Shown in pieces: positions 26,808 through 35,785 of a DNA stretch of 64,000 nucleotides (position 1 is the first letter of the stretch; each line of letters begins with the position of its first letter). Origin of the DNA: CAZVKN01 sp964627035 (lineage in GTDB: Bacteria; Electryoneota; AABM5-125-24; Hatepunaeales; Hatepunaeaceae); assembly GCA_964627035.1 (NCBI GenBank), contig CAZVKN010000007.1, positions 1-64,000 on the forward strand, given 5' to 3'. The notes beneath the pieces were generated by a model that saw nothing but the letters and a program-made list of their open reading frames with translations, was not told where the DNA came from and searched no databases. A program made the position numbers and the translations under genes.

Positions 26808-28916
26808 TTGAACAATTACATCTTTATTACACTCGGAGCCGGCGTTATCGCCTTACTGTTTGCCCTCTGGAAAGCCAGCTGGGTCAATAAACAGGAAGAA
26901 GGTGAAAAGAATATGGCAACCATTGCCGCTAATATCCGTGAAGGCGCTATGGCGTTTTTGGCTGCCGAGTACAAAGTACTGGCAATTTTCGTTGTTGTCG
27001 TCGCGATCCTTCTCGGGATTGCAAACGCATCTGATAAAGTCAATTCGTCATCACTGGTGGCGTTGTCATTCGTAATCGGTGCAATATGCTCCGGACTCGC
27101 CGGATTCTTCGGAATGCGCGTTGCCACTAAAGCAAACGTTCGTACCACTCAAGCAGCTCGCACAGGCTTGGCTAAAGCATTGGGTGTGGCGTTTTCCGGT
27201 GGTGCGGTTATGGGTATGTCGGTTGTAGGATTAGCATTGACCGGATTAGGTCTGTTGTTTCTCCTATATATAGGCGGACTCGGATTTGGTTTTGAGAGCC
27301 AATCCGCAATGAGTAAACTGCTCGCCACTATATCCGGTTTCTCACTCGGCGCATCATCCATAGCACTATTTGCCCGCGTCGGTGGGGGTATTTACACCAA
27401 GGCGGCGGATGTCGGTGCTGACTTGGTCGGTAAAGTTGAAGCTGGAATCCCTGAAGATGACCCGCGTAATCCCGCAGTTATTGCCGATAACGTCGGTGAT
27501 AATGTTGGCGATGTCGCTGGAATGGGAGCTGATCTGTTTGAATCGTATATCGGTGCCATTGTCGGATCAATGGTGATTGCCGGATCCGCTTGGTGGATAC
27601 CCATGCAATCTGCCGGTGGTAATGAACTGTTTCCGGTTTTACTCCCATTGATGCTCGCCGCTACCGGTATCATAGTGTCTATCATCGGCACATTCTTCGT
27701 CCGCACCAAAGAAGGTGGTAACCCACAAAATGCACTAAACATCGGTACATTCGGTGCAGGTGCCTTAATGGTAATTGCCTCTTGGTTCGTTATAAAGGCA
27801 TTCATTCCTGAATCGGTTACAATTCCTAATCCTTTCGGTACTGAACCTATTCAGACAGGTACACTCGGTGTATTCCTTGCTACTGTATATGGTCTCCTCG
27901 CAGGAATCGCTATCGGTATGATTACCGAATACTACACCGCTGAAAACCGCAGTCCTGTTCACGGAATCGCCAAAGAAAGCCTCACAGGTGCCGCAACCAA
28001 CATTATTGCCGGATTGGCTACAGGTATGCGTTCAACCGCATTTCCGTTGTTAGTATTATCTGCCGCAATTGTATTGGCTTACAATTCAGCCGGACTGTAT
28101 GGAATCGCTATTGCAGCGGTCGGAATGCTTTCTACGACAGGAATCCAGCTCGCAGTTGATGCTTATGGTCCTGTAGCAGATAATGCCGGTGGTATCGCTG
28201 AAATGGCTGAATTAGAACCGAAAGTTCGTGAACGTACCGATAAATTGGACGCAGTTGGTAATACTACTGCCGCTATCGGTAAAGGTTTCGCTATCGGATC
28301 CGCCGCATTGACCGCATTGGCACTGTTCTCAGCATTCGTATCGGTTGTAGGCATTGATGCTATCAACGTAATGGATCCGAAAGTTATGGCTGGTCTGTTC
28401 GTTGGTGCGATGTTGCCGTTCCTGTTCAGTTCATTCGCTATGGAAGCGGTCGGTAAAGCCGCTGGTGAGATGATAGTTGAGGTTCGTCGCCAATTCAAAG
28501 AGATTCCCGGACTGCTTGAAGGTAAAGAAGGTGTTGTAGCTGAACACGCTAAATGTGTTGCTATCGCTACACAAGGCGCTATAAAGCAAATGGTTATGCC
28601 AGGATTGCTTGCGGTATTAACACCTGTTATTGTCGGATTTGTGTTTGGACCGGTTGTACTTGGTGGATTGCTCGCTGGAGTTACCTCAGCGGGTGTTCTC
28701 ATGGCAATCTTCCAGTCAAACGCCGGTGGTGCCTGGGATAACGCTAAAAAACACATTGAAGGCGGCTCTCACGGTGGTAAAGGTTCAGACGCACACAAAG
28801 CCGCAGTTGTCGGTGATACGGTCGGCGATCCGTTTAAGGATACAGCCGGACCATCTCTGAACATTTTAATCAAGCTGATGAGCGTAGTCTCGCTCGTCAT
28901 TGCCCCACTTTTATAA
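26808..28916 (+). CDS. hppA: membrane-bound ion-translocating pyrophosphatase
   Basis: About 702 aa, 15-16 hydrophobic spans. Couples PPi hydrolysis to H+ (or Na+) export. Core motifs: DVGADLVGKVE, DDPRNPAVIADNVGDNVGD, and a C-terminal GDTVGDPFKDTAGPS. In the cation-site motif GNTTAAIGKG, Ala stands where K+-independent enzymes have Lys, so the enzyme should be K+-dependent. TTG at 26808 (AAAGGG 7 nt upstream) is preferred because the first span then starts at once; an ATG at 26703 would add a polar 35-residue extension. It lies 104 nt before sat, the PPi-producing enzyme. Confidence 0.92.
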   Translation: MNNYIFITLGAGVIALLFALWKASWVNKQEEGEKNMATIAANIREGAMAFLAAEYKVLAIFVVVVAILLGIANASDKVNSSSLVALSFVIGAICSGLAGFFGMRVATKANVRTTQAARTGLAKALGVAFSGGAVMGMSVVGLALTGLGLLFLLYIGGLGFGFESQSAMSKLLATISGFSLGASSIALFARVGGGIYTKAADVGADLVGKVEAGIPEDDPRNPAVIADNVGDNVGDVAGMGADLFESYIGAIVGSMVIAGSAWWIPMQSAGGNELFPVLLPLMLAATGIIVSIIGTFFVRTKEGGNPQNALNIGTFGAGALMVIASWFVIKAFIPESVTIPNPFGTEPIQTGTLGVFLATVYGLLAGIAIGMITEYYTAENRSPVHGIAKESLTGAATNIIAGLATGMRSTAFPLLVLSAAIVLAYNSAGLYGIAIAAVGMLSTTGIQLAVDAYGPVADNAGGIAEMAELEPKVRERTDKLDAVGNTTAAIGKGFAIGSAALTALALFSAFVSVVGIDAINVMDPKVMAGLFVGAMLPFLFSSFAMEAVGKAAGEMIVEVRRQFKEIPGLLEGKEGVVAEHAKCVAIATQGAIKQMVMPGLLAVLTPVIVGFVFGPVVLGGLLAGVTSAGVLMAIFQSNAGGAWDNAKKHIEGGSHGGKGSDAHKAAVVGDTVGDPFKDTAGPSLNILIKLMSVVSLVIAPLL

Positions 28917-29020
28917 GAAATAACACAACCGAGCGGTGTCTATGACTGCATCACTTGGTTTGGCTCATAATCGAGATAAAAATCACAAAGTCAGTAAAAA
29001 TTAAAGTAAGGAGGTTCTGA

Positions 29021-30247
29021 ATGGCTGATACTAAATTGATTAGCCCGCACGGATCCGACGAGCTGATCATCCTGCTGCTGGAAGGTGAAGAGCTGGCAGC
29101 AGAACGGAAGAAAGCCTTAGATTTGCCAAAAGCACGGATAACATCCCGCGAAGTCGGTGATCTTATCATGCTCGGCATTGGAGGCTTCACTCCACTGAAA
29201 GGATTCATGAACGAAGCGGATTGGAAAGGTGTCTGTGCCGACATGAAAATGTCAGACGGCACATTCTGGCCCATTCCTATCACCGTTTCGGTTGATAAAG
29301 CGTTCGCCGACTCGCTGAGTCTCGGTGACGAAATCACCCTGGTGAATGATGAAGACGACGACATCATGGCAACCATGAAGGTGGAAGACAAGTATGTCAT
29401 TGACAAAGATTTCGAATGTCAAAATGTCTATACCACCAACGATTCAGAACACCCCGGCGTCCAGATGGTCATGGATCAGAAGGAAGTCAATCTCGGTGGT
29501 TCTGTCAAGGTGTTGTCGGAAAGCTACTTCCCGGAGGAGTTTAAGGGAATGTATCAGCGTCCCGTCGAGAGTCGGGCTATATTCGCTGAAAACGGTTGGA
29601 AAACTATTGCAGCTCTGCAGTTGCGCAACCCGATGCATCGCTCGCATGAGTATCTCGCGAAAATTTCGCTGGAAATCTGCGATGCATTGTACATCCATCA
29701 ATTGGTCGGTAAGCTGAAGCCGGGTGATATACCCGCTGACGTTCGCGTCAATTGCATCCAAACATTGGTGGATAACTACTTCATCAGTAAAACTACCGTC
29801 CAAGGTGGATATCCATTGGATATGCGTTATGCCGGACCGCGTGAAGCTCTGTTACATGCAGTGTTCCGCCAAAACTTCGGTTGTACGCATCTGATTGTCG
29901 GTCGCGATCACGCCGGAGTAGGTGACTATTACGGACCGTTTGATGCGCAAGACATCTTCCACAAACTGTGGGACGGTGCACTGCAACTGCAGCCGCTGCC
30001 GATTGATTGGACGTTCTTCTGTTATAAGTGTGGCGGTATGGCTTCAATGAAGACCTGCCCGCACGGTAAAGATGACCGTCTGTTTCTGTCAGGTACAGCG
30101 TTGCGTAAATCACTGTCAGAAGGTGGAGACGTTCCGGCTGAATTCAGTCGCACTGAAGTGCTGGCGATCCTGCGTGAGTACTACGCAGGTTTGACCGAAA
30201 AAGTTGAAGTGAAATTACACGGACATGCGACCGGCGACGCCAAATAA
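29021..30247 (+). CDS. sat: sulfate adenylyltransferase (ATP sulfurylase)
   Basis: 408 aa, the dissimilatory homo-oligomeric type. Sulfate + ATP gives APS + PPi, the first step of sulfate reduction. Motifs: QLRNPMHRSHE at residues 200-210 and GRDHAG at 294-299. A CxxC...C segment (FFCYKCGGMASMKTCPHG) near residue 335 is typical of the zinc-binding dissimilatory enzymes. AAGGAGG sits at good spacing before the ATG. Flanked by hppA, which would pull the unfavourable reaction by removing PPi, and by aprBA. Confidence 0.96.
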   Translation: MADTKLISPHGSDELIILLLEGEELAAERKKALDLPKARITSREVGDLIMLGIGGFTPLKGFMNEADWKGVCADMKMSDGTFWPIPITVSVDKAFADSLSLGDEITLVNDEDDDIMATMKVEDKYVIDKDFECQNVYTTNDSEHPGVQMVMDQKEVNLGGSVKVLSESYFPEEFKGMYQRPVESRAIFAENGWKTIAALQLRNPMHRSHEYLAKISLEICDALYIHQLVGKLKPGDIPADVRVNCIQTLVDNYFISKTTVQGGYPLDMRYAGPREALLHAVFRQNFGCTHLIVGRDHAGVGDYYGPFDAQDIFHKLWDGALQLQPLPIDWTFFCYKCGGMASMKTCPHGKDDRLFLSGTALRKSLSEGGDVPAEFSRTEVLAILREYYAGLTEKVEVKLHGHATGDAK

Positions 30248-30256
30248 GAAAAGAAT

Positions 30257-30378
30257 AACCACTAAGACACCAAGTTTAGTGTGGGAGTAGTTTAGAGTTC
30301 ACGCTTCAGCGTGGGGAGCAGCCTAAAGGCTGAACTCTGAACGTTCATAAAGAACTTCTTTTTGGTGTCTTGGTGGTT
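30257..30378. repeat. palindromic repeat family B with nested family A
   Basis: The arms AACCACTAAGACACCAAG (30257-30274) and CTTGGTGTCTTGGTGGTT-like (ending 30378) are inverted copies. A complete family A cloverleaf (30290-30342) sits between them. It starts 10 nt after the sat stop. Confidence 0.85.
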
Positions 30379-30446
30379 CAAATTGAATTGAACGAAATAA
30401 CCCAAAGTAAGCCGATAAACGGCTAAGTAATTATTCTGGAGGCACA

Positions 30447-30887
30447 ATGCCAAGTTACGTAATCAACGAAAAATGTGACGGGTGCCAAGGGCAAGATAAG
30501 ACAGCATGCATGCATATCTGCCCGAATGACCTCATGATTCTTGACAAAGAAGCCATGAAGGCGACCAATATGGAACCCGAAATGTGCTGGGAGTGCTACA
30601 ACTGTGTGAAGATCTGCCCGACTCAGGCAATCGAAGTCCGCGGCTATGCCGACTTCATGCCGCTCGGTGCGACCGTCTCACCGTTGCGCAGCTCCGATTC
30701 TATTATGTGGACTGTCAAGTTCCGCAATGGAATGCTGAAAAGGTTCAAGTTCCCGATCCGCACCACACCTGAGGGTGAAGCAGTGCCGGACGGTGGCTGG
30801 GACACAGGTACGGACGATCTGAGCAGCCCGTTGTTGTTCAGTGAACCCGCTTCGCTCGGAATGGATGAAATTGCCACACTGAAGTAG
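30447..30887 (+). CDS. aprB: adenylylsulfate reductase beta subunit
   Basis: 146 aa. The electron-transfer subunit of APS reductase, carrying two 4Fe-4S clusters. The first Cys set is CDGCQGQDKTACMHICP with the insertion typical of AprB; the second is CWECYNCVKICP. The C-terminal tail (residues about 75-146, SDSIMWTVKFRNG) wraps AprA in known structures. GGAGG precedes the ATG, and aprA follows 12 nt later. Confidence 0.97.
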   Translation: MPSYVINEKCDGCQGQDKTACMHICPNDLMILDKEAMKATNMEPEMCWECYNCVKICPTQAIEVRGYADFMPLGATVSPLRSSDSIMWTVKFRNGMLKRFKFPIRTTPEGEAVPDGGWDTGTDDLSSPLLFSEPASLGMDEIATLK

Positions 30888-30899
30888 GAGATAACAAAA

Positions 30900-32783
30900 A
30901 TGGCAAATTTTGAAACAATCACGGTAGAGACCGACCTCCTAATCATCGGTGGTGGAATGGCTGCATGTGGTGCAGCAGTGGAGGCAGCCTACTGGGCAAA
31001 GAAGAATGATCTGAAAGTGACCTTGGTTGACAAGGCAGCGATGGATCGCAGCGGAGCAGTTGCGATGGGTCTGTCCGCAATCAACCAGTACGTCGGTCTG
31101 AAAGACGGCGAAAACACGCTTACAGATTACATCAATTACGTTCGCAACGATCTGATGGGTGTGACCCGTGAGGATGTCGTTGCCAACATCGCACGTCACG
31201 TTGACGGCTCTGTTCACCTGTTTGAGAAATGGGGACTGCCGATCTGGACAGACAAAGACGGCAAGTATGTCCACGAAGGTCGTTGGCAGCTTATGATCAA
31301 CGGCGAATCCTATAAGGTCATCGTCGCTGAAGCAGCCAAGAACGCACTCGGAATTGACAACATCTACGAACGCATCTTCATCGTTGAACCGTTGATGGAC
31401 GGTGATCGTGTTGCCGGTGCGGTTGGATTCTCAGTTCGTGAAGACAAATTCTATGTCTTCAAGGCAAAAGCAGTCCTGGTCGCCCTCGGTGGTGCAGTTC
31501 ACGTGTTCAAGCCGCGTTCAGCCGGTGAAGGTCTCGGCCGCGCCTGGTATCCACCCTGGAACTCAGGTTCATCCGCTTACTTCACGCTGAAAGCAGGCGC
31601 CGAGATGACCTGTCAGGAAGTCCGGTTCATTCCGGTTCGCTTCAAAGACGCATACGGTCCTGTCGGTGCATGGTTCCTGCTGTTCAAATCCCGTGCCACA
31701 AACGCCTTGGATGAGAACTACATGCAGACCAACGCTGATGAGCTGCAAAAATGGCTGCCTTACGGCAAAGTCAAGCCTGTTCCCGCAAACCTGCGTAACT
31801 GGCTGATGATGCTCGATGTGATGGAAGGCAAGGGTCCGATCTATATGAGAACGGAAGAAGCCATTCAAAACATAGCTGACGAGTTCAAAGACGACAAGAA
31901 GATGTACAAGAAGAAAATGAAAGAGCTTGAAAATGAAGCTTGGGAAGACTTCTTGGATATGACCATCTCTCAGGCGCTGCTGTGGGCATCCACCAACGTT
32001 GCTCCTGAAGAGAAATCATCCGAAATCGCCGCTGCTGAGCCGTACTTCATCGGTTCACACTCCGGTGCTTCCGGTGCCTGGGTTTCAGGTCCTGAAGACA
32101 TCCAGAACGGCGCAAGCAAGGGTGACTACTTCTGGGGCTATCCCAACATGTCAACCACAAATGGAATCTTCTGTGCAGGTGACGCATCAGGCGCATCCTC
32201 CCACAAGTTCTCCTCCGGTTCACATGCTGAAGGTCGTATTGCTGCTAAGGGCGCTATCAAATTCATCGTTGACAACAACACTCAACCGAACGTTGATGCT
32301 GCTGCCGTCGAAGAGTTGAAAGCAACGATCCTGGCTCCGCTCGACATCTTTGAGAAGCACAGTGGTGAGACTACTGATCCTCACATTAACGCCAACTACA
32401 TCCGTCCGAAGATGTTCATGTTCCGTCTGCAGAAGATCATGGACGAGTATGCAGGTGGTGTGACCGCTCAGTTTATGACCAGCAAGCCGAATCTGGAGAA
32501 GGCTCTGGAGCTGTTGGGTTGGTTGGCGGAAGACTCAGCCAAGCTGGCTGCCGCTGATCTGCATGAGCTGATGCGCGCATGGGAGAATGTCCACAGAATG
32601 TGGCAGGCAGAAGCACACGTTCGGACGATCCTATTCCGCGAAGAAACCCGCTGGCCCGGATACTACTTCCGCTCAGACCTTCCGGAGATGAAAGATGACT
32701 GGAAAGTTTTCGCAAACTGCAAGTGGGATCCTGCAACCGGCGATTGGGAAATGATGAAACGACCGATTCACGAGTTGTTCTAA
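30900..32783 (+). CDS. aprA: adenylylsulfate reductase alpha subunit
   Basis: 627 aa, within the normal range of about 610-670. The FAD subunit that reduces APS to sulfite + AMP in the cytoplasm. The N-terminal Rossmann motif DLLIIGGGMAACGAAVEAA, a substrate-region GGAVHVFKPRSAGEGLGRAW and GIFCAGDASGASSHKFSSGS are AprA signatures. Paired with aprB and expected to take electrons from QmoABC. A GC-rich hairpin follows the stop (32799-32820). Confidence 0.97.
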   Translation: MANFETITVETDLLIIGGGMAACGAAVEAAYWAKKNDLKVTLVDKAAMDRSGAVAMGLSAINQYVGLKDGENTLTDYINYVRNDLMGVTREDVVANIARHVDGSVHLFEKWGLPIWTDKDGKYVHEGRWQLMINGESYKVIVAEAAKNALGIDNIYERIFIVEPLMDGDRVAGAVGFSVREDKFYVFKAKAVLVALGGAVHVFKPRSAGEGLGRAWYPPWNSGSSAYFTLKAGAEMTCQEVRFIPVRFKDAYGPVGAWFLLFKSRATNALDENYMQTNADELQKWLPYGKVKPVPANLRNWLMMLDVMEGKGPIYMRTEEAIQNIADEFKDDKKMYKKKMKELENEAWEDFLDMTISQALLWASTNVAPEEKSSEIAAAEPYFIGSHSGASGAWVSGPEDIQNGASKGDYFWGYPNMSTTNGIFCAGDASGASSHKFSSGSHAEGRIAAKGAIKFIVDNNTQPNVDAAAVEELKATILAPLDIFEKHSGETTDPHINANYIRPKMFMFRLQKIMDEYAGGVTAQFMTSKPNLEKALELLGWLAEDSAKLAAADLHELMRAWENVHRMWQAEAHVRTILFREETRWPGYYFRSDLPEMKDDWKVFANCKWDPATGDWEMMKRPIHELF

Positions 32784-33102
32784 TCCCTCTGACTGATGTC
32801 GGGGGTCTCACGACCCCCGACCCCTTTGTTACAAAGAACCGACTTATTGCAGAAATATTTGGACGCAATGTCCATGATAGAATGGAGTATCGGCGCCGGA
32901 AGTTTAGAAACTGGATACGGATATGTTCGGTGTGATTCTTCAAGACAGTTTGTGATAATAAGACCAAAAGAAGCATAATTTTTTAAGAGCAGTGAAACTG
33001 TAGTCGTGGTTGTCTCAACCACGACATCGGGCTTGAGAAGTGCCTGACGAATATAGAAGAACCTTAAAAAGAGAACCTTTTAACCGTTTGAATAGGACAG
33101 AA
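32784..33102. other. intergenic stretch after aprA
   Basis: No convincing gene. It contains the hairpin TCGGGGGT/ACCCCCGA (32799-32806 with 32813-32820) without a clear T tract, and a family G repeat (33000-33048). A short frame at 32796-32978 has no RBS. Confidence 0.5.
33000..33048. repeat. palindromic repeat family G
   Basis: GTAGTCGTGGTTG-TCTC-CAACCACGAC hairpin followed by a CGGGCTTGAGAAGTGCCTGAC arm. A near-identical copy is at 34383-34433 and a partial reverse copy at 16325-16348. Confidence 0.7.
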
Positions 33103-33384
33103 ATGTTGAGCAACGATCATACACCTGAGTCGGCACCCAAATGCGCTCATTGTGGTGAAGAGATGAAAAAAACCGCAATCCCGCGCGAAGCAAATTTTGA
33201 CGCTCCATACTTTTATGTTTGCTTCAACGACTCATGCTCATACTTCATCGAAGGCTGGGAGTGGATGAAACAAAAATATCAGGTCAATTCCACATACCGC
33301 TACCGGATTGATCCGGTGACAGAACAGGAAGCACCGTTCCCGGTATGGTCGAAAGATGCGATGCGTGATAGGATAATTGAGTAG
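33103..33384 (+). CDS. small zinc-ribbon protein of the apr locus
   Basis: 93 aa from ATG 33103 (AGGACAG upstream); a longer start at 33040 adds 21 basic residues without an RBS. Two Cys pairs, CAHCGEEM near residue 13 and CFNDSC near 44, suggest a zinc ribbon. The motif EGWEWMKQKYQVNSTYRYR follows. No enzyme motif. The location between aprA and the YkgJ-like gene suggests an accessory of APS reductase or its electron donor; that is inference from position only. Confidence 0.65.
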   Translation: MLSNDHTPESAPKCAHCGEEMKKTAIPREANFDAPYFYVCFNDSCSYFIEGWEWMKQKYQVNSTYRYRIDPVTEQEAPFPVWSKDAMRDRIIE

Positions 33385-33478
33385 TTGAAAAGTTAATAAG
33401 TTGACAAGTTTTCAAGTTTGATAATTTGATATTACTTGCAGACTTGCCAACTTGCTAACTTTCAAACCTGGAAACTTC
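33384..33478. repeat. palindromic repeat family L
   Basis: GAAAAGTTAATAAGTTGACAAG ... CTTGCCAACTTGCTAACTTT arms form an imperfect inverted repeat that fills the gap from stop to the next start codon. Confidence 0.6.
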
Positions 33479-33479
33479 A

Positions 33480-34310
33480 ATGGAAGAACTGAAAAAACTG
33501 AAAAAAACCATTCTGGAAGATTACCCACACCTCGATGAGAACGACAAGTTCAAATTCGTGTGCGGTCCAAAACTGGAATGTTTCAATAAATGCTGTTGTG
33601 ATGTGAACATCTTTCTGACACCCTATGATGTGCTGCGAATGCGTAAAGCTGCCGGTATCGGATCCGGCAAGTTTCTGGCGGATTACACCATAATTCCGTT
33701 TGATAGAAACCTGAAGTTGCCGATGCCTCTGATGCAGCTTGATGACAGTGATGACAAACGGTGTCATTTTGTGGATAAAGAGAAAGGATGCACAATTTAC
33801 GGTGATCGTCCGTGGCCCTGCCGCATGTATCCGTTGGGGATGGGTTCACCGGGTGAATTGGCAGGTGAAGACAAAAAGCCGTTCTACTTTGTGATGAAGG
33901 AGGATGTGTGCAAAGGTCACGACTGTCCTAAGGAATGGTCGGTCGGTGAGTGGATGGCGGATCAGGGTGTTGACGAGTACGTCGAATTCGGTGAGTTGTA
34001 CAAAGAGATTTCTTTACATCCTGCATTCGCAAACAGTAAATTCAAACTGACCGCTAAGCAGGTTGACCTGTACTGGATCGCACTTTACGACCTTGATAAG
34101 TTCCGCCGTTTCATCTTTGACAGCAGTTTCTTTGACAGGATCGTTGTGGAACCTGATGAGGTCGAGCGGATCCGCACAGATGACGAAGCCTTGCTGCGGT
34201 TCGGTTTTCGTTGGATCAGGATGAGCCTGTTTGGTGAGAAGACATTCAAAATCACAGAACAGGCGAGAGAGAAAGCGTTGAGGATAGAAAAACCGGTGAC
34301 GAAGGTATAG
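33480..34310 (+). CDS. YkgJ-family cysteine-cluster (metal-binding) protein
   Basis: 276 aa. The N-terminal half has the YkgJ/CxxCxxCC-type cluster: CFNKCCCDVNIFLTPYDVLR at about residues 38-57, then CHFVDKEKGCTIYGDRPWPC with Cys at about 98, 107 and 117. These are expected to bind Zn or an Fe-S cluster. The C-terminal half (residues 150-276) is helical without a known motif. Possibly a maturation or redox accessory of AprAB/Qmo because of location; unproven. The start is immediately after a repeat and no clear RBS is visible. Confidence 0.75.
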   Translation: MEELKKLKKTILEDYPHLDENDKFKFVCGPKLECFNKCCCDVNIFLTPYDVLRMRKAAGIGSGKFLADYTIIPFDRNLKLPMPLMQLDDSDDKRCHFVDKEKGCTIYGDRPWPCRMYPLGMGSPGELAGEDKKPFYFVMKEDVCKGHDCPKEWSVGEWMADQGVDEYVEFGELYKEISLHPAFANSKFKLTAKQVDLYWIALYDLDKFRRFIFDSSFFDRIVVEPDEVERIRTDDEALLRFGFRWIRMSLFGEKTFKITEQAREKALRIEKPVTKV

Positions 34311-34315
34311 ATACG

Positions 34316-34340
34316 TAGCCCGGTTTCTCCGAAACCGGGG
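34316..34340. repeat. hairpin repeat family H
   Basis: GTAGCCCGGTTTCTCCGAAACCGGG. A copy with GGCTTC/GAAGCC is at 43975-43999 and a reverse one at 34484-34506. Confidence 0.7.
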
Positions 34341-34382
34341 GTGATTACATATTTTGAGGGTGTCAACTTTGTAGTGATACCT

Positions 34383-34433
34383 GTAGTCGTGGTTGTCCCA
34401 ACCACGACGTCGAGCTTGAGACAAGCCCGACTA
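34383..34433. repeat. palindromic repeat family G
   Basis: Second near-identical copy of the element at 33000-33048, in the same orientation, between the YkgJ-like gene and qmoC. Confidence 0.7.
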
Positions 34434-34520
34434 TAAATAACAGGATCACTTTTAAGTTGATATTCTCCATACTTTAATAATCACGGCTTCGGAGAAGCCG
34501 AGCTACATGGTGAGGAACCA

Positions 34521-35678
34521 ATGGCTGAAATAGCAGTCAAACCGGACATAGATTTTTTACGTCGTATCAAGCTCTCCGGTGGAGACGACGTAAAGAAATG
34601 CTACCAATGCGCAACCTGTTCATCGGTGTGTGATCTGTCACCGGAAGATGCGCCGTTTCCGCGTAAGGAGATGCTGTACGCAGGTTGGGGGTGGAAGGAT
34701 AAACTGGTAACGGATCCGGACGTTTGGTTATGTCATCAATGTAATGATTGTTCGGTACGTTGTCCGCGCGATGTTAAGCCGGGTGATGTGATGGCGGCGG
34801 TGCGGAATTATGCATTTGAGCACTATGCTATTCCCCAATTTATGGGAAAACTCGTTGCGAGTTCGGGTGGATTGCTACCGTTGATGCTGATCCCGATAAT
34901 CATTTTGACTGCAATAATGTTTGCAACTACGGGTGGTGATTTTGCTCCTCTGTTTGACGGTACGATGGATCATGTTGATTTCAAATACTTCCTCAAACAT
35001 GATTATGCTGATGCGACGTTTGTGCTTGGAAACATTCTGGTGTTCACTCTGTTGGCGATCAGTCTAACCCGATTCTGGAAGGGAATGAACGCTTCATGGA
35101 GCGGTGAATCAAAAGTGGGGTTCATTCCTGCACTTATTTCGACCATCACCACAATACTATTGCATAAGCGTTTCAGATTTTGTGATGCTGCAGGATATCG
35201 AAACTTAGCGCATTTATTCATATTCTTTGGATTTGCGGCGGCGTTCATATCTACGTTATGGGCGGCATTTAATATGTTATTGCTGACTAAAGTGTTGGGA
35301 TTGGAAGGATTTTATCCACCATATTCATTGTTTAATCCGCTCAAGATAATGGGTAATCTCGGTGGAATCGGGATTATTATCGGATTTGTGATGGTTCTGA
35401 TGCAACGTAGCAAAGATCCCAAAAGTAGTGGCAAAACCACTTACAGCATGAGTGTGTTGATCTGGATGATTGGAATCATTGCTTTTAGCGGAATGTTTGC
35501 TCAATTCTTCCGCATGTGGGAAATGCCAATGTTTGCATATCCGACCTACTTCATTCATTTGACAACTGTATTTTACCTGCTGTGGTATGCGCCGTATAGC
35601 CAGATCGGGCATATGTTTTACCGTACAGTGGCAATGATCTATGCAACAGGCATTGATCGAAAAGCAAGGGAATTGTAA
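34521..35678 (+). CDS. qmoC: quinone-interacting membrane-bound oxidoreductase subunit QmoC
   Basis: 385 aa. A fusion of an HdrC-like 4Fe-4S domain (CYQCATCSSVCDLSP near residue 27; CHQCNDCSVRCPRDVK near 71) and an HdrE/NarI-like b-type cytochrome membrane domain with five or six spans (from residue about 120). It passes quinol electrons to QmoAB/AprAB. GTGAGGA precedes the ATG. Unusually it lies upstream of qmoAB, separated by rubrerythrin and two other genes, instead of the common qmoABC order. Its TAA overlaps a family B repeat. Confidence 0.93.
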   Translation: MAEIAVKPDIDFLRRIKLSGGDDVKKCYQCATCSSVCDLSPEDAPFPRKEMLYAGWGWKDKLVTDPDVWLCHQCNDCSVRCPRDVKPGDVMAAVRNYAFEHYAIPQFMGKLVASSGGLLPLMLIPIIILTAIMFATTGGDFAPLFDGTMDHVDFKYFLKHDYADATFVLGNILVFTLLAISLTRFWKGMNASWSGESKVGFIPALISTITTILLHKRFRFCDAAGYRNLAHLFIFFGFAAAFISTLWAAFNMLLLTKVLGLEGFYPPYSLFNPLKIMGNLGGIGIIIGFVMVLMQRSKDPKSSGKTTYSMSVLIWMIGIIAFSGMFAQFFRMWEMPMFAYPTYFIHLTTVFYLLWYAPYSQIGHMFYRTVAMIYATGIDRKAREL

Positions 35679-35750
35679 CCACCAAGTCACCAAGACACCA
35701 AGAAAACCAAAAACCTCTTTTCTTCTTGGTGGCTTTGTGTCTTGGTGGTT
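35677..35750. repeat. palindromic repeat family B
   Basis: AACCACCAAGTCACCAAG ... CTTGTGTCTTGGTGGTT-type inverted arms. The first bases are part of the qmoC stop codon. Confidence 0.8.
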
Positions 35751-35785
35751 AGGTTTAGGATTTGTGGAAAAAAAGGGAGACTACA

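Noticed and set aside
30257..30378. Possible CRISPR array from recurring palindromes
   Set aside because: Repeats are dispersed singly at gene ends, not tandem with uniform spacers, and no cas genes are present.
32799..32820. Intrinsic terminator after aprA
   Set aside because: The GC-rich hairpin is real but is followed by CCCCTTTG without a T tract; left as a hairpin only.
32796..32978. 60-codon frame after aprA
   Set aside because: No RBS; it overlaps a hairpin and has no homology-like pattern; treated as chance.
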